From assembly GCF_007752935.1 (NCBI RefSeq), contig NZ_CP036319.1, positions 5,374,501 to 5,438,500 on the forward strand: DNA of 64,000 nucleotides. The letters run 5' to 3'. The DNA comes from Crateriforma conspicua (GTDB taxonomy: Bacteria; Planctomycetota; Planctomycetia; Pirellulales; Pirellulaceae). Under the pieces are notes generated by a model. It was given only the letters and a program-made list of their open reading frames with translations. It ran no database searches and was not told the origin of the DNA. A program made the position numbers and the translations under genes. Shown piece after piece: positions 18,023 to 27,123 of the stretch; position 1 is the first letter of the stretch; the number at the start of each line of letters is the position of its first letter.

Positions 18023-20068
18023 TCAAGCCGATGCGGCGTTGACGACCGCTTCGGCATTGATGCCAAAGTGTTCATAGACGGCCGCGTAGGGACCGCTGGC
18101 TCCGTAGCTTTCCATCCCCACGAACTTGCCATCCAATCCGATCCATCGATCCCAGCTCATGCGAATCCCGGCTTCCACGGCAACGCGGTTGGTGACAGCG
18201 GGCGGCAACACTTCGTCGATGTAACTTTGGTCCTGATCCTGGAACAAATCCATACAAGGCATGCTGACGACGCGAACCTTCTTGCCTTGTTCGGTCAGGG
18301 TCTTGGCGGCCTCCACGCACAAGTTCAATTCGCTGCCGCTGCCCATCAAGATCACGTCGGGTGTGCCGTCGCAATCCGACAGAACGTAGCCGCCCTTGGC
18401 ACACCCACTGACGTCGGCGTAAACGTCACGATCCAACGTCGGCATGTTTTGACGCGACAGCACGAATGCGGACGGGTGATCATCGATCGACAATGCTGTG
18501 CGATAACACTCTGCAACTTCGTTGGAATCGCCGGGACGGAAAACCAACAGTCCGGGAATCGCACGGCAAGCCGAAAGGTGTTCGACCGGTTGGTGGGTCG
18601 GACCGTCTTCCCCGACGCCGATGGAATCATGCGTCAGGATATAGATCACCGGTTGATGCATGATGGACGACAAACGCATGCCGCCACGCATGTAATCCGA
18701 AAAGACAAAGAACGTGGCGGCGTAAGAACGCAAACCTGACAGCGACAAGCCGTTGGTGATGCCGGCCATCGCATGCTCGCGGATGCCGAAATGCAGGTTG
18801 CGTCCACCGTAGCTGCCGGATTGGAAATTCCCGGCACCGTCGAACTTCAGATCCGACTTGTTGCTGGGCGCCAGGTCGGCGGATCCGCCGATCATGAACG
18901 GGATGTTTGCGGCAACGGCGTTAAGAACCTTTCCGCTGCTGTTCCGCGTCGCATCGCCTTTTTCATCGGCGGGGAATACGGGGATGTCTTTGTCCCAGCC
19001 CTCGGGCAACTTGCCGGCGAACATGGCGGTCAACTCAGCCGCCTTTTCCGGATGGTCTTTTTGGTACTTGGCCCAGGTTTCGTTCCACGCATCGAAAGCC
19101 TTCTTCCCACGTTCACCGACACCTTCGGCAAAGTGTTGCTGGACGCCGTCGGGAATGTAGAACTTTTCCTCCGGCGGGAACCCATAGCTTTGCTTCGCCA
19201 GTGCGACCTCGTCCCAACCCAACGGGGCGCCGTGGGCACCGTGCGTGTTTTGCTTGTTGGGTGCACCGTAGCCGATGATGCTTTTGACGATGATGATCGT
19301 CGGCTTGTCGTTACAGGCCTTGAAGTTATCGATCGCCTTGCCCAGTGCGGCCAAGTCGTTGGCATCATCGACGTGGACGACGTTCCATCCCAAGCCTTCG
19401 AAACGTTGACCGACGTTTTCGCTGAATGCCAGATCGGTTTCACCTTCGATGGTGATGCCGTTGTCATCGTAGATCCAGCACAGGTTGTCCAGCTTCAGGT
19501 GGCCGGCCACCGATGCGGCTTCGCACGCGACACCTTCCATCAAGTCCCCGTCGCTGCACAGGGCGTAGGTGTTGTAGTCAAACAGCGTGGCCGAATCGGT
19601 GTTGTAGGTCGCCCCCAACCACTTGGCGGCCATCGCCATGCCGACGCTGTTGCTGACGCCCGCGCCCAGCGGTCCGGTGGTGGTTTCGATTCCAGCAGCT
19701 TCGCCAAATTCGGGGTGACCGGCGCAGACGCTGCCGATCTGACGAAACGACTTGATGTCGTCCAGGGTGACAGCCAGGCGGTCGGTGGGCTGGCCGTTGT
19801 CGTCCAAGGCTTTGACGCCGATCAAATGCAACGAGCTGTAAAGCAGCATCGAAGCGTGGCCACAGGACAGCACGAAACGATCGCGGTTGGGCCAAGTCGG
19901 CTGGGCCGGGTCGTAGTCCATCGCGTGCTGGTACAGCTGATAGGCGATCGGGGCGAGCGCCATCGGCGTTCCCGGGTGCCCGCTGTTGGCGGTTTGGACG
20001 GCGTCCATGCTGAGCGTTCGAATCGTGTCGACGGCCAGCGTTTGAATGTCAGTCGAAGCGACGCTCAT
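18023..20068 (-). CDS. tkt: Transketolase
   Basis: A 681-residue thiamine-diphosphate enzyme that transfers two-carbon units between sugar phosphates in the pentose phosphate or Calvin cycle. Domain order is normal. The pyrophosphate-binding domain has SGHPGTPMALAP, GAGVSNSVGMAMA and the TPP motif SDGDLMEGVACEA ... DDNGITIEG. The pyrimidine-binding domain has REHAMAGITNGL and HDSIGVGEDGPTHQPVEHL. A short C-terminal domain follows. Length and motifs match full-length bacterial transketolases. It runs in the opposite direction to the FHA gene and is 97 nt from surE. Confidence 0.97.
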   Translation of the reverse strand: MSVASTDIQTLAVDTIRTLSMDAVQTANSGHPGTPMALAPIAYQLYQHAMDYDPAQPTWPNRDRFVLSCGHASMLLYSSLHLIGVKALDDNGQPTDRLAVTLDDIKSFRQIGSVCAGHPEFGEAAGIETTTGPLGAGVSNSVGMAMAAKWLGATYNTDSATLFDYNTYALCSDGDLMEGVACEAASVAGHLKLDNLCWIYDDNGITIEGETDLAFSENVGQRFEGLGWNVVHVDDANDLAALGKAIDNFKACNDKPTIIIVKSIIGYGAPNKQNTHGAHGAPLGWDEVALAKQSYGFPPEEKFYIPDGVQQHFAEGVGERGKKAFDAWNETWAKYQKDHPEKAAELTAMFAGKLPEGWDKDIPVFPADEKGDATRNSSGKVLNAVAANIPFMIGGSADLAPSNKSDLKFDGAGNFQSGSYGGRNLHFGIREHAMAGITNGLSLSGLRSYAATFFVFSDYMRGGMRLSSIMHQPVIYILTHDSIGVGEDGPTHQPVEHLSACRAIPGLLVFRPGDSNEVAECYRTALSIDDHPSAFVLSRQNMPTLDRDVYADVSGCAKGGYVLSDCDGTPDVILMGSGSELNLCVEAAKTLTEQGKKVRVVSMPCMDLFQDQDQSYIDEVLPPAVTNRVAVEAGIRMSWDRWIGLDGKFVGMESYGASGPYAAVYEHFGINAEAVVNAASA

Positions 20069-20165
20069 CGGTCGTTTCCCCGGGGATCTTTCGGCGGAAT
20101 AATCAGTCAGAAACAGTGAGAAAAAGCGTATCTCGCACGTCGCCGCCGGAAAAGGGGCGGGGGAA

Positions 20166-20954
20166 TCAGCCCTTCAGATTCCAATCCCTCATCGGATCCA
20201 ACATTTCGGATCGGGTCAGGTCAAAATGCAGCGGCGTCAGCGTGACATTGCCATCACGCAACTGGCTGACGTCGGTCATTTCCGGCGGCTGGCTTTCCGA
20301 TTCTGACCACAGAGCCCAGTAGTATCCGCGTCCGCCGGGATCCGTCCGCTTTTCGTAGGTGCGGCCGTATTGTTCCAAGCCCATCGGAACAATCTTCACT
20401 TCCCGTGGTGTTTCGGTCGCCGCGGTCGGGACGTTCAGGTTGAACAGCCCGCCTTGGGAACGCGGCTGCTTGACGATGCCGCCAATGACGTTCCTTGCGA
20501 TGACCGCGGCGCTTTGAAAATCTGCGTCGTCGTCGTGCTCCAGCGAAACCGCGACGCTGGTGATGCCAAAGAACGCTCCTTCGATCGCCGCCGCCACGGT
20601 GCCGCTGTACAGAACGTTGATGCCCGCGTTCAGGCCGCTGTTGATCCCGCTGACGACCAGATCGACCGGGTTGTCCTTCAGCAACTCGGCAACCGCCAGC
20701 TTGACGCAATCCGCCGGTGAACCGTCCACCGCCCAAGCCCAATGTCGGCCTTCGCGATGAATTGCTTTGCACACCAAAGGCGTCAGGTAGGTGATCGAAT
20801 GGCCGACCCCACTTTGTTCCGTTGCGGGGGCCACAATCACGACTTCGCCCAAATGCCGAAGCTGCTGTTCCAACGCCGCCAGCCCCGGCGCAAAAACGCC
20901 ATCATCGTTGGTCAATAAGATTCTCAAGCCGCGTCCTTCGCACTTTTGGGGCAT
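20166..20954 (-). CDS. surE: 5'/3'-nucleotidase SurE
   Basis: A 262-residue metal-dependent nucleotidase/exopolyphosphatase of the SurE family. The hallmark ILLTNDDGVFAPG, with the NDDG metal site, is at about residues 12-24. It is followed by VIVAPATEQSGVGHSITY and DLVVSGINSGLNAG, in which the asparagine and serine complete the active site. SurE removes 5' or 3' phosphates from nucleotides. The frame could start at 21008, but ATG 20954 (MPQKCEGRGLRILL) sets the usual short N-terminus. The next gene upstream ends at 21096. Confidence 0.93.
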   Translation of the reverse strand: MPQKCEGRGLRILLTNDDGVFAPGLAALEQQLRHLGEVVIVAPATEQSGVGHSITYLTPLVCKAIHREGRHWAWAVDGSPADCVKLAVAELLKDNPVDLVVSGINSGLNAGINVLYSGTVAAAIEGAFFGITSVAVSLEHDDDADFQSAAVIARNVIGGIVKQPRSQGGLFNLNVPTAATETPREVKIVPMGLEQYGRTYEKRTDPGGRGYYWALWSESESQPPEMTDVSQLRDGNVTLTPLHFDLTRSEMLDPMRDWNLKG

Positions 20955-21095
20955 GATCGGCAACCAATCGGTTGCCGTCGAATCGGTCAATCCCGATCCG
21001 ACGCCCACCTATCGTGCTGGGCGACTTCCGAAGCGGTCAAGCCGTCATGGACGGATCCGCCGGCGAAGCAGCAAAGACGACAATCGCGAATCGGA

Positions 21096-21764
21096 TCAGA
21101 ATCCGATGCGGACGCTGGTCCCACGCGGGCGGTGATGATGGTACGGCCGCGGCGAATAATAGTGCGGACCGTAGTAGCGCCGAACCGGGTATGCCGGCAA
21201 GACGTGCGTTTCATGAATCACCGTCGGCTGCTGGACCACGACCGGCGCCGGATCGGGCTGCACGACGGCGGGGCTGCCGACAGTGGCTTGTTGCATCGCG
21301 GAGATCACGCTTTCGCGAACACCTTGCTGGTGCATCGCGATGATGTCGGACACTTGGATCTGATGTTGAACGCCGCGACTGTGGATTTGGTTGATGATGA
21401 CTGAATCACTCAGGCCGCTGCGGGTCATGTTGATGACGTCGGTGATCGATACCGCGCCGACCGTCCGTGCAACCTGCTGTTGCTGTTGTTGATACAGGTA
21501 TTGTTGCTGGCGTGCCGCTTGTTCTTTGTCGGCCGCATCGCCCAAGATTCCACCCGCGACCGCTCCCACGACGCCACCAATCGCCGCACCGGCACCGGCT
21601 TCGTCGTTGTGGTCGCCGATGATTCCGCCGGCAATCGCACCGGCCAATCCGCCAAAGGTTGCCCCACGCTGTTTACCCGTTTGCGCTTGGGCAAAATTGG
21701 CCGGAATCATCACGGTCAAAGACACCAGCAACAACGTTGGAATCAGAAAACGTGTCCGTACCAT
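21096..21764 (-). CDS. Exported glycine-zipper protein
   Basis: A 222-residue protein with a signal peptide (MVRTRFLIPTLLLVSLTVMI..., cleavage near AQAQ). A glycine-zipper segment follows, with two GG-rich helices (GATFGGLAGAIAGGIIGD and AAIGGVVGAVAGGILGDAAD). After it come a Gln-rich stretch (about residues 88-100) and a region reading ITDVINMTRSGLSDSVIINQI, repeated in idea as VSDIIAMHQQGVRESVISAM. The tail is Tyr/His/Arg/Pro rich. Gly-zipper helices oligomerise in or on membranes; the real role is unknown. The frame extends upstream to 21878, but only ATG 21764 gives a signal peptide. Confidence 0.78.
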   Translation of the reverse strand: MVRTRFLIPTLLLVSLTVMIPANFAQAQTGKQRGATFGGLAGAIAGGIIGDHNDEAGAGAAIGGVVGAVAGGILGDAADKEQAARQQQYLYQQQQQQVARTVGAVSITDVINMTRSGLSDSVIINQIHSRGVQHQIQVSDIIAMHQQGVRESVISAMQQATVGSPAVVQPDPAPVVVQQPTVIHETHVLPAYPVRRYYGPHYYSPRPYHHHRPRGTSVRIGF

Positions 21765-21995
21765 TGCGGATTGCCATTGATTGGGGGGGAAGAAAGAACG
21801 CGCGGCCCAAGGACAGGCGTGTCGCGGTCGGCCAACGACACCGGTCAAGAAACCGACACCGGCGCCTGAACGGTCCACACAACCCTAGGTCACCGATCGT
21901 CGCCGAACGACAACACGCCATCAAAACGTTTGCCTTAGCCGTCGATCCGAAGTTCGGGATCGATACTTAGTCCTTCTTCGGCCGAAAGGACAAGC

Positions 21996-22466
21996 TCAAT
22001 CCGGTCTTCCCACGCCCTGGCCGATGACCTCAGAAATGGCCTGCAGAAAATCGTCAGCATCGTCAAATTCGCGATACACGCTGGCAAAACGGATGAACGC
22101 GACCGGATCCAGATCGGCCAGGTGCGCCAAAACGATGTCGCCGATTTTTTCAGCCGGGATCTCCGAATCGAACGACGCATAGATGTCCGCTTCGATGCCT
22201 TGAACGCATTTTTCGATTCGCGAACTGGTGATCGGTCGTTTCGAACAAGCCCGCTCGATACCGCGGCGGATTTTTTCTCGATCGAAGGGTTCGCGGGTCT
22301 GTTCGCGTTTAACCACGCGGACCCCCAACTGCTGCATCGTTTCCAGCGTGACGAATCGCCGGTGACAGTTGCTGCACACTCGCTTTCGCCGCACCTGGTA
22401 TCCGTCATCCACCGAACGCGTGTCCACCACGCGATCGTTGTCCACGTGACAAAACGGGCAACGCAT
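21996..22466 (-). CDS. nrdR: Transcriptional repressor NrdR
   Basis: A 156-residue regulator of ribonucleotide reductase genes. An N-terminal zinc ribbon (MRCPFCHVDNDRVVDTR ... CSNCHRRFVT) is followed by an ATP-cone domain starting VVKREQTREPFDREKI. NrdR senses ATP/dATP and binds tandem NrdR boxes upstream of nrd operons. The ATG at 22466 gives exactly the conserved MRCPFC N-terminus; the open frame further upstream is not coding. The C-terminal tail is slightly longer than usual (GVGRPD). No nrd gene is present in this window. Confidence 0.96.
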   Translation of the reverse strand: MRCPFCHVDNDRVVDTRSVDDGYQVRRKRVCSNCHRRFVTLETMQQLGVRVVKREQTREPFDREKIRRGIERACSKRPITSSRIEKCVQGIEADIYASFDSEIPAEKIGDIVLAHLADLDPVAFIRFASVYREFDDADDFLQAISEVIGQGVGRPD

Positions 22467-22671
22467 GGGCAATCCGTTGGCAGAAGTTTGAACGTCGATC
22501 TTGACCCACAACGTCGGGCTTCGTCGTGCGTCCCAGTTCGTTAGATTATCGGCTTCGCCCCAAGGTTGCGAGCAGCCGGGCGAATGGAATCGGGCCCCCC
22601 GCGGCAATCCGGGCCCGCCAAAATTCGCATCGATAGTCACCGACCGCGTCATCCCCAGAGCCAACGATCGC

Positions 22672-23340
22672 ATGTCTGACGAAAACCGCCCCGACGAATC
22701 CCCGTCCCCGACAGCCCCCGAGCAAGCATCATCGGCCGAAAACGCCCCTCCGGCCGATCCCGCTCCGGCCGCGGCGGCATCCGAACCGGCGCGTCATGAA
22801 TCGCCGGCCGACAAGTTCCGCAGGGAAGTGGAATCGAAACAGGGATCCCTGGACGATTTCGAAAACGAGGAAGAACTGTGGGCCGGCGGCTATAGTGCCA
22901 AAGCCATGATCGGCTCGTGGTTTCTGTTGGTCGTCGTGACCGTCGCCCTGACCATCGCCGCGATCATGATGCCCCAACTGACGTTCCCCATTGCACTGGG
23001 CATCATCGCGGTGCTGTGGGTGATCGTCGGACTGTGGTACGCCAGCCGCCGCTTGGGCTTTCATTACCAGCTGACCACCCAGCGATTCATCCACCAGATC
23101 GGAATCCTGACCCGACGTACCGACCGAATCGAAGTCATCGACATTGACGACGTCAGCTACAGCCAAGGTCCGGTCGAACGCGCTCTGGGCGTGGGCACCA
23201 TCGTGATCACCAGCAGCGATCGGACTCACCCAGAACTAAAAATGATCGGCATCGAAAAGGTCCAAGAAGTCGCCGGCCTGATCGATGACGTCCGCCGCAA
23301 GGAACGTCGCAAACGCAGCCTGCATATCGAAGCGATCTAG
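22672..23340 (+). CDS. PH (bPH2-type, DUF304) domain membrane protein
   Basis: A 222-residue protein with three parts. The first 70 residues are Ala/Pro/Glu-rich and probably disordered. Two membrane helices follow (AMIGSWFLLVVVTVALTIAA and LTFPIALGIIAVLWVIVGLWY in parts, about residues 80-125). The bacterial PH-like domain begins YQLTTQRFIHQIGILTRR and has VIDIDDVSYSQGPVERALGVGTI and a final helix. DUF304/bPH2 proteins are membrane-associated and of unknown function. The start is ATG 22672 (MSDENRPDES). It is divergent from nrdR and followed by a hairpin terminator. Confidence 0.83.
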   Translation: MSDENRPDESPSPTAPEQASSAENAPPADPAPAAAASEPARHESPADKFRREVESKQGSLDDFENEEELWAGGYSAKAMIGSWFLLVVVTVALTIAAIMMPQLTFPIALGIIAVLWVIVGLWYASRRLGFHYQLTTQRFIHQIGILTRRTDRIEVIDIDDVSYSQGPVERALGVGTIVITSSDRTHPELKMIGIEKVQEVAGLIDDVRRKERRKRSLHIEAI

Positions 23341-23390
23341 CGACACCGACGACCGCAACGCGGCGTCCCATCATCACAATCAAACGCAAA

Positions 23391-23430
23391 CAAGGCATCG
23401 CGGGTGAACCCCACGATGCCTTGTTTGTTG
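23391..23430 (+). terminator. Rho-independent terminator after the PH-domain gene
   Basis: A 10-bp perfect stem (CAAGGCATCG / CGATGCCTTG) with a 13-nt loop and TTTGTTG after it, 50 nt past the stop codon and before the converging BBP7 gene. Confidence 0.82.
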
Positions 23431-23494
23431 ATCGGATTCACCATCCGCCGGGCGATCGATTCGGCCGACACGCCCGTTCGATCAAACCTAAGGA

Positions 23495-24766
23495 TCAATA
23501 TTTCACTTCGGCTGACAAAGTCAGACCGACGGTGACCACATCGTCGTTGATCCGGACCGTGCGACCGTCGTTGGGACGGACCACCTGGTTAAACTGCTCG
23601 GTGGCGGTTGCGATCCCGGTCAGGTACCACAATTCCGATCCGGCACGCAGCGACAACATTTCGCCCAGATTGAATCGGATGCCCGAACCCAGTTCGAACA
23701 CACCGGCGATGTCTTCGTCATCGTCGCCGTTGAACAAGACCGTGGCTCCGGCGTTCTGCAGACGATAATCCAAGTCAACGAAGTTGGCGTACACACCGGC
23801 ACGTCCGCGGAAGTCGGCGACCACGTGGTTGCAAACCGGATAGAACATGTCCAGTCCGACTTGGCCACCGATCAACTTGTTCTCGGTGTTGCTTTGGAAC
23901 ACGCCGACGTCGCCCGCACCGTTTTGCGAAATGAAACGGTATCCGTCTTGGAAATCGATGTAACGAATCCCGTACAATATTTTGGCAACTTGCCAGCCCA
24001 TGATCGTGCGACTGGCTTCGAACGACCAGTACTCCGATGCTTGGTCTTGTTGCTGATAGACGGCGTTGTCGTTGAAGGCACTCAACTGGGTCGACGCGAT
24101 TGGCAACCCGGCAATGAACAGTGACGAAAGTCCGGTTCCGGTGATTCCAGCCGAACGATCCCATTCCAGTGGACCGGTGAAGCTGCCTTCCCAGCCGTGC
24201 ACGCAATCGGGCACCGCACCGAAAGTGATCCGCGGAGCCAGTTCCCAATCGAATTCACCGACGAAGTAGTTTTGGCTAAGCGTGTATCGCTTGTCATCGA
24301 AACGCTTCATGTACAGCAAGTCGACAAAGCCGTACCGATACGGTTCGCAAGTCGGACAGGCGGTGCTGAATCCCGATGCGACGCCCGGCACATAGTTGCC
24401 ACCGCCTTGATAGACGCCGCCGGTTTGGCAGCTTTGGCAGTTGCTGACTTGGGCGATTCGCTGGTCGACCAACGAATCGACGGAGTCACCGCCGGCATTG
24501 CGGACCTGTGAATTCAACAGTCCCAATTGTGACGGGTCGACGACCTGAAACGCTTGGCCGCCGTTGATCAGCTGGCCGTTATGAAACGTGATGCCCCCGG
24601 TCAAATCGCCGGCGTTGGACGCCGTCGTCGTTCCGGTTTGACCAGCATCACTGGCCGGCTGTTGCGCTTCGGCTGAAACGCCCAGCATTAAAATGCTGCT
24701 AAGGGCTGCCAGCTGGCGAAGCCTGCGGCCGATGCCCTGGCGGATCGCTTGGATCTTCATGATCAA
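23495..24766 (-). CDS. BBP7-type outer-membrane beta-barrel protein
   Basis: A 423-residue exported protein with a twin-helix-like leader (RLRQLAALSSILMLGVSAEAQQ; signal cleavage near AEA-QQ). An internal ATG two codons in (MKIQAIRQ) is an equally good start. The mature protein has a low-complexity N-terminal part, a cysteine-containing CQSCQTGG segment and CPTCEPYRYGFVDLLYMKR. It then alternates short aromatic-rich beta strands to the C-terminus (DDVVTVGLTLSAEVKY). The YGFVDLLYMKR entry and the terminal pattern are characteristic of BBP7, a planctomycete outer-membrane barrel family. The role is unknown. Confidence 0.83.
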   Translation of the reverse strand: MIMKIQAIRQGIGRRLRQLAALSSILMLGVSAEAQQPASDAGQTGTTTASNAGDLTGGITFHNGQLINGGQAFQVVDPSQLGLLNSQVRNAGGDSVDSLVDQRIAQVSNCQSCQTGGVYQGGGNYVPGVASGFSTACPTCEPYRYGFVDLLYMKRFDDKRYTLSQNYFVGEFDWELAPRITFGAVPDCVHGWEGSFTGPLEWDRSAGITGTGLSSLFIAGLPIASTQLSAFNDNAVYQQQDQASEYWSFEASRTIMGWQVAKILYGIRYIDFQDGYRFISQNGAGDVGVFQSNTENKLIGGQVGLDMFYPVCNHVVADFRGRAGVYANFVDLDYRLQNAGATVLFNGDDDEDIAGVFELGSGIRFNLGEMLSLRAGSELWYLTGIATATEQFNQVVRPNDGRTVRINDDVVTVGLTLSAEVKY

Positions 24767-24872
24767 ACCTCGTAGACTCTGATCGCGGCTACTGCGCTGA
24801 CCGCGTGGCTGGAAAGACTAAGGATGGTGAAAGGAAACTCGTTGTGCGGTTCGACGCGTCGAACCACACCAA

Positions 24873-26867
24873 TCAACGGACGACCAATTCATCCCTGACG
24901 GGAATCAAACAAGTCTTCCGAACCAGACGAATGATTTTCTTGGCCGCTTCTTCGCTCGGGCAATGTCCGCTGACGATCAATTCATCCGCCAACAGTTGCA
25001 CGGTCACGTCCGCCGTCGGAAAAGCGTGCCGAATCGCTTGGCTTAGCACCGACATTTTCTCACTTGCCGGGTCGTGCGAAGCTTCAACGGGTGCGGTCAC
25101 GTGAACTTCGAATTCACGCGAGACCACCGAATCGCTGCCAACTGGCGATGCCCACACGGTCATGTGGGTGACACCGTTGCTGGCACCGATCAACTTGATT
25201 TGGCTGGGCCCTGCCGCGACGGCTTGGCATACGCCTTTGTCGTTGACACTGACCTTGTGCAGCTGGCCGCGGATGGTCAGCGAACGAACCTGGGCACGTG
25301 TCATGTACAGCGGCGTTGCCGATGTGGCCCGCAGTTGCTGGGCCGCTTCGGCGGCATCGGTCGTCCCGGTCCCCGGGGTCAACCGAGCCGAAACGTTTTG
25401 GACGGGTGTTTTCCAATGAAGCGTCTGGGGTCCGCGGGGTAGCGGAGGCAATGCGGGCGTTTGGGCCGGCATTGCTTCGGGCATTGGTGTCGGAATGTCG
25501 GCCGCGATGCTTTCGGATAGGTCCGGCGTGTCGTCTTGCTCTGCGGTTTCGACCGACTGCGGATCCACCCGGATCGGGTCAGGTGCCGTGCGAACGATGC
25601 TGGCGCCAGTTTCGGAAGCCGGCCGGAACGATGCCGGTGCCGCTGCAACGGCAACCGGCGGACGCCATTTGACGGCAGGATCCAGATTCGTCGGAGCCGT
25701 GGGTACTTCCGACGCGACAACCGGTTCGGCTTCCATCGGATCGGCCAAGGGCGCAGCCATTTCTGGTTCGACCACGGGCGATTCGATCGGCTGTGGCGAG
25801 GGCAGTTGGCGTTGCCCCGCGGCCAAGTTTTCTGTGTCGACCGACGTTTGAGTCTCATCCACCTCGGGATCATCTGAAACGTCGATGTCGGCACGTTGCT
25901 GCGAGTCCGCGATGTTGCCAGCGGCGTCGGGCGTGGGGCTGACCGATCCCGGGCCGGGAATCTGGTCTTGGGACGCGACGGACGTTTCGGTCTGTTCAGC
26001 AACCACCGCCGGTGCGTCTGCTTGTTCGGGCTCGCTATCCAAAGTCATCGGCGGGACTTCGGCCAAGTCGATTCTTGGTGCTGCTGCCAATCCGGCCTTG
26101 CTCAGTGCGGGCCGTGCCTGCTTGGTCGACGACTTTTGAATCGCTTGGTCCGTCGATCGCTTGGCGGGCTGGACGGTCGGTTCGTCCGACGAATCCGACA
26201 GTGAAAACTCGATCGCTTCACCGATGCGGTCGGCATCATCGCCATCGGCCACGGTGGCTGGATTGGATGCATCGCTTTTCACCGCGGGTGCGGCCTGCGG
26301 TTCGGGGACGTCCGCTAGCGAGAACGAATACGGTTGTGCCGAACCGACCACCGTGTCAGCGGCGGTCTGTTGGATGCGATCGGCAGTGGGCGCGACAGAC
26401 TCCGGTGCAACCACCTGACCTGCGGTGACGTGTCCGGCGAAAGTTGGTGGTTGGTTGAAGTAGGCTCGGCTGTCGGCGTCGACCTTCGTCGCGTCACCTG
26501 CGGTGACCTCGTGTAGTTGACGGGCACCCAGGTTGGTCGATCGCAGCAGCGGGTTGGTTCGGATGGGCGACGGTTGCGGGGCCCGGACTGACATCTGCGA
26601 CGATGCGGCTTGATGCTTCGCCCCCGCATCGATCGGTCGCAAACCGACGACGGAACCCATCGGCTTCAGCAACACGGCGGATTCGGATTGGCCGGACGTT
26701 TGATGGACGGCCGCTTGTTGGATCGGCTGTGTCTGCACAAACGGATTCGTGCGGATCGGTGCGGCCGACGACTGCTGTGCGACGGCCGCCGGCATCCAGG
26801 CAGTTGCAGAAACCCCGGCAGTCATCAACAACGCGAACAGACGCCGGCGTCGCCGGAATCGTTGCAC
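24873..26867 (-). CDS. Large exported protein with CpaC-like N-terminal and BON-like domains, no secretin channel
   Basis: The open frame runs to 27059, but the first residues up to about 26867 have no signal and no domain. A GTG at 26867 gives VQRFRRRRRLFALLM followed by a hydrophobic core and AVAQQ, a good basic export leader, so I start there (about 664 codons). The middle 400 residues are low-complexity Pro/Ala/Asp/Glu. The C-terminal 160 residues hold LYMTRAQVRSLTIRGQLHKV..., a domain of the type found at the N-terminus of RcpA/CpaC secretins. A BON-like unit (AIRHAFPTADVTVQLLADELIVSGHCPSEEAA) ends it. No secretin domain follows. It may be a periplasmic accessory or pilus-related protein; the role is inferred only. 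Confidence 0.65.
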   Translation of the reverse strand: MQRFRRRRRLFALLMTAGVSATAWMPAAVAQQSSAAPIRTNPFVQTQPIQQAAVHQTSGQSESAVLLKPMGSVVGLRPIDAGAKHQAASSQMSVRAPQPSPIRTNPLLRSTNLGARQLHEVTAGDATKVDADSRAYFNQPPTFAGHVTAGQVVAPESVAPTADRIQQTAADTVVGSAQPYSFSLADVPEPQAAPAVKSDASNPATVADGDDADRIGEAIEFSLSDSSDEPTVQPAKRSTDQAIQKSSTKQARPALSKAGLAAAPRIDLAEVPPMTLDSEPEQADAPAVVAEQTETSVASQDQIPGPGSVSPTPDAAGNIADSQQRADIDVSDDPEVDETQTSVDTENLAAGQRQLPSPQPIESPVVEPEMAAPLADPMEAEPVVASEVPTAPTNLDPAVKWRPPVAVAAAPASFRPASETGASIVRTAPDPIRVDPQSVETAEQDDTPDLSESIAADIPTPMPEAMPAQTPALPPLPRGPQTLHWKTPVQNVSARLTPGTGTTDAAEAAQQLRATSATPLYMTRAQVRSLTIRGQLHKVSVNDKGVCQAVAAGPSQIKLIGASNGVTHMTVWASPVGSDSVVSREFEVHVTAPVEASHDPASEKMSVLSQAIRHAFPTADVTVQLLADELIVSGHCPSEEAAKKIIRLVRKTCLIPVRDELVVR

Positions 26868-27123
26868 GTTTTCGGGATTCTTTCGTTGGCCGCTTTGGAG
26901 TCGACGGTCACCCACCTGCGCATCCTTGCATTGAAGCGTCTTGGCCTCTGCACCCCCCCGGCGCAAAAAACCTTGAACCCGATCGATCGCGAACTCAGCA
27001 GGCCACAGGCCATGCGTCGGCGCGGCGACGGACTCGGATGCTTGTGTTATCGGAACCACCCGACCGCGACATTAACGATTCTGTCGATGCGATGTTTGGT
27101 GCTGATTGCCACAGCGAATTTGG

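Noticed and set aside
18773-20119. 448-codon plus-strand frame antisense to transketolase
   Set aside because: Same kind of shadow; the minus strand carries complete transketolase motifs.
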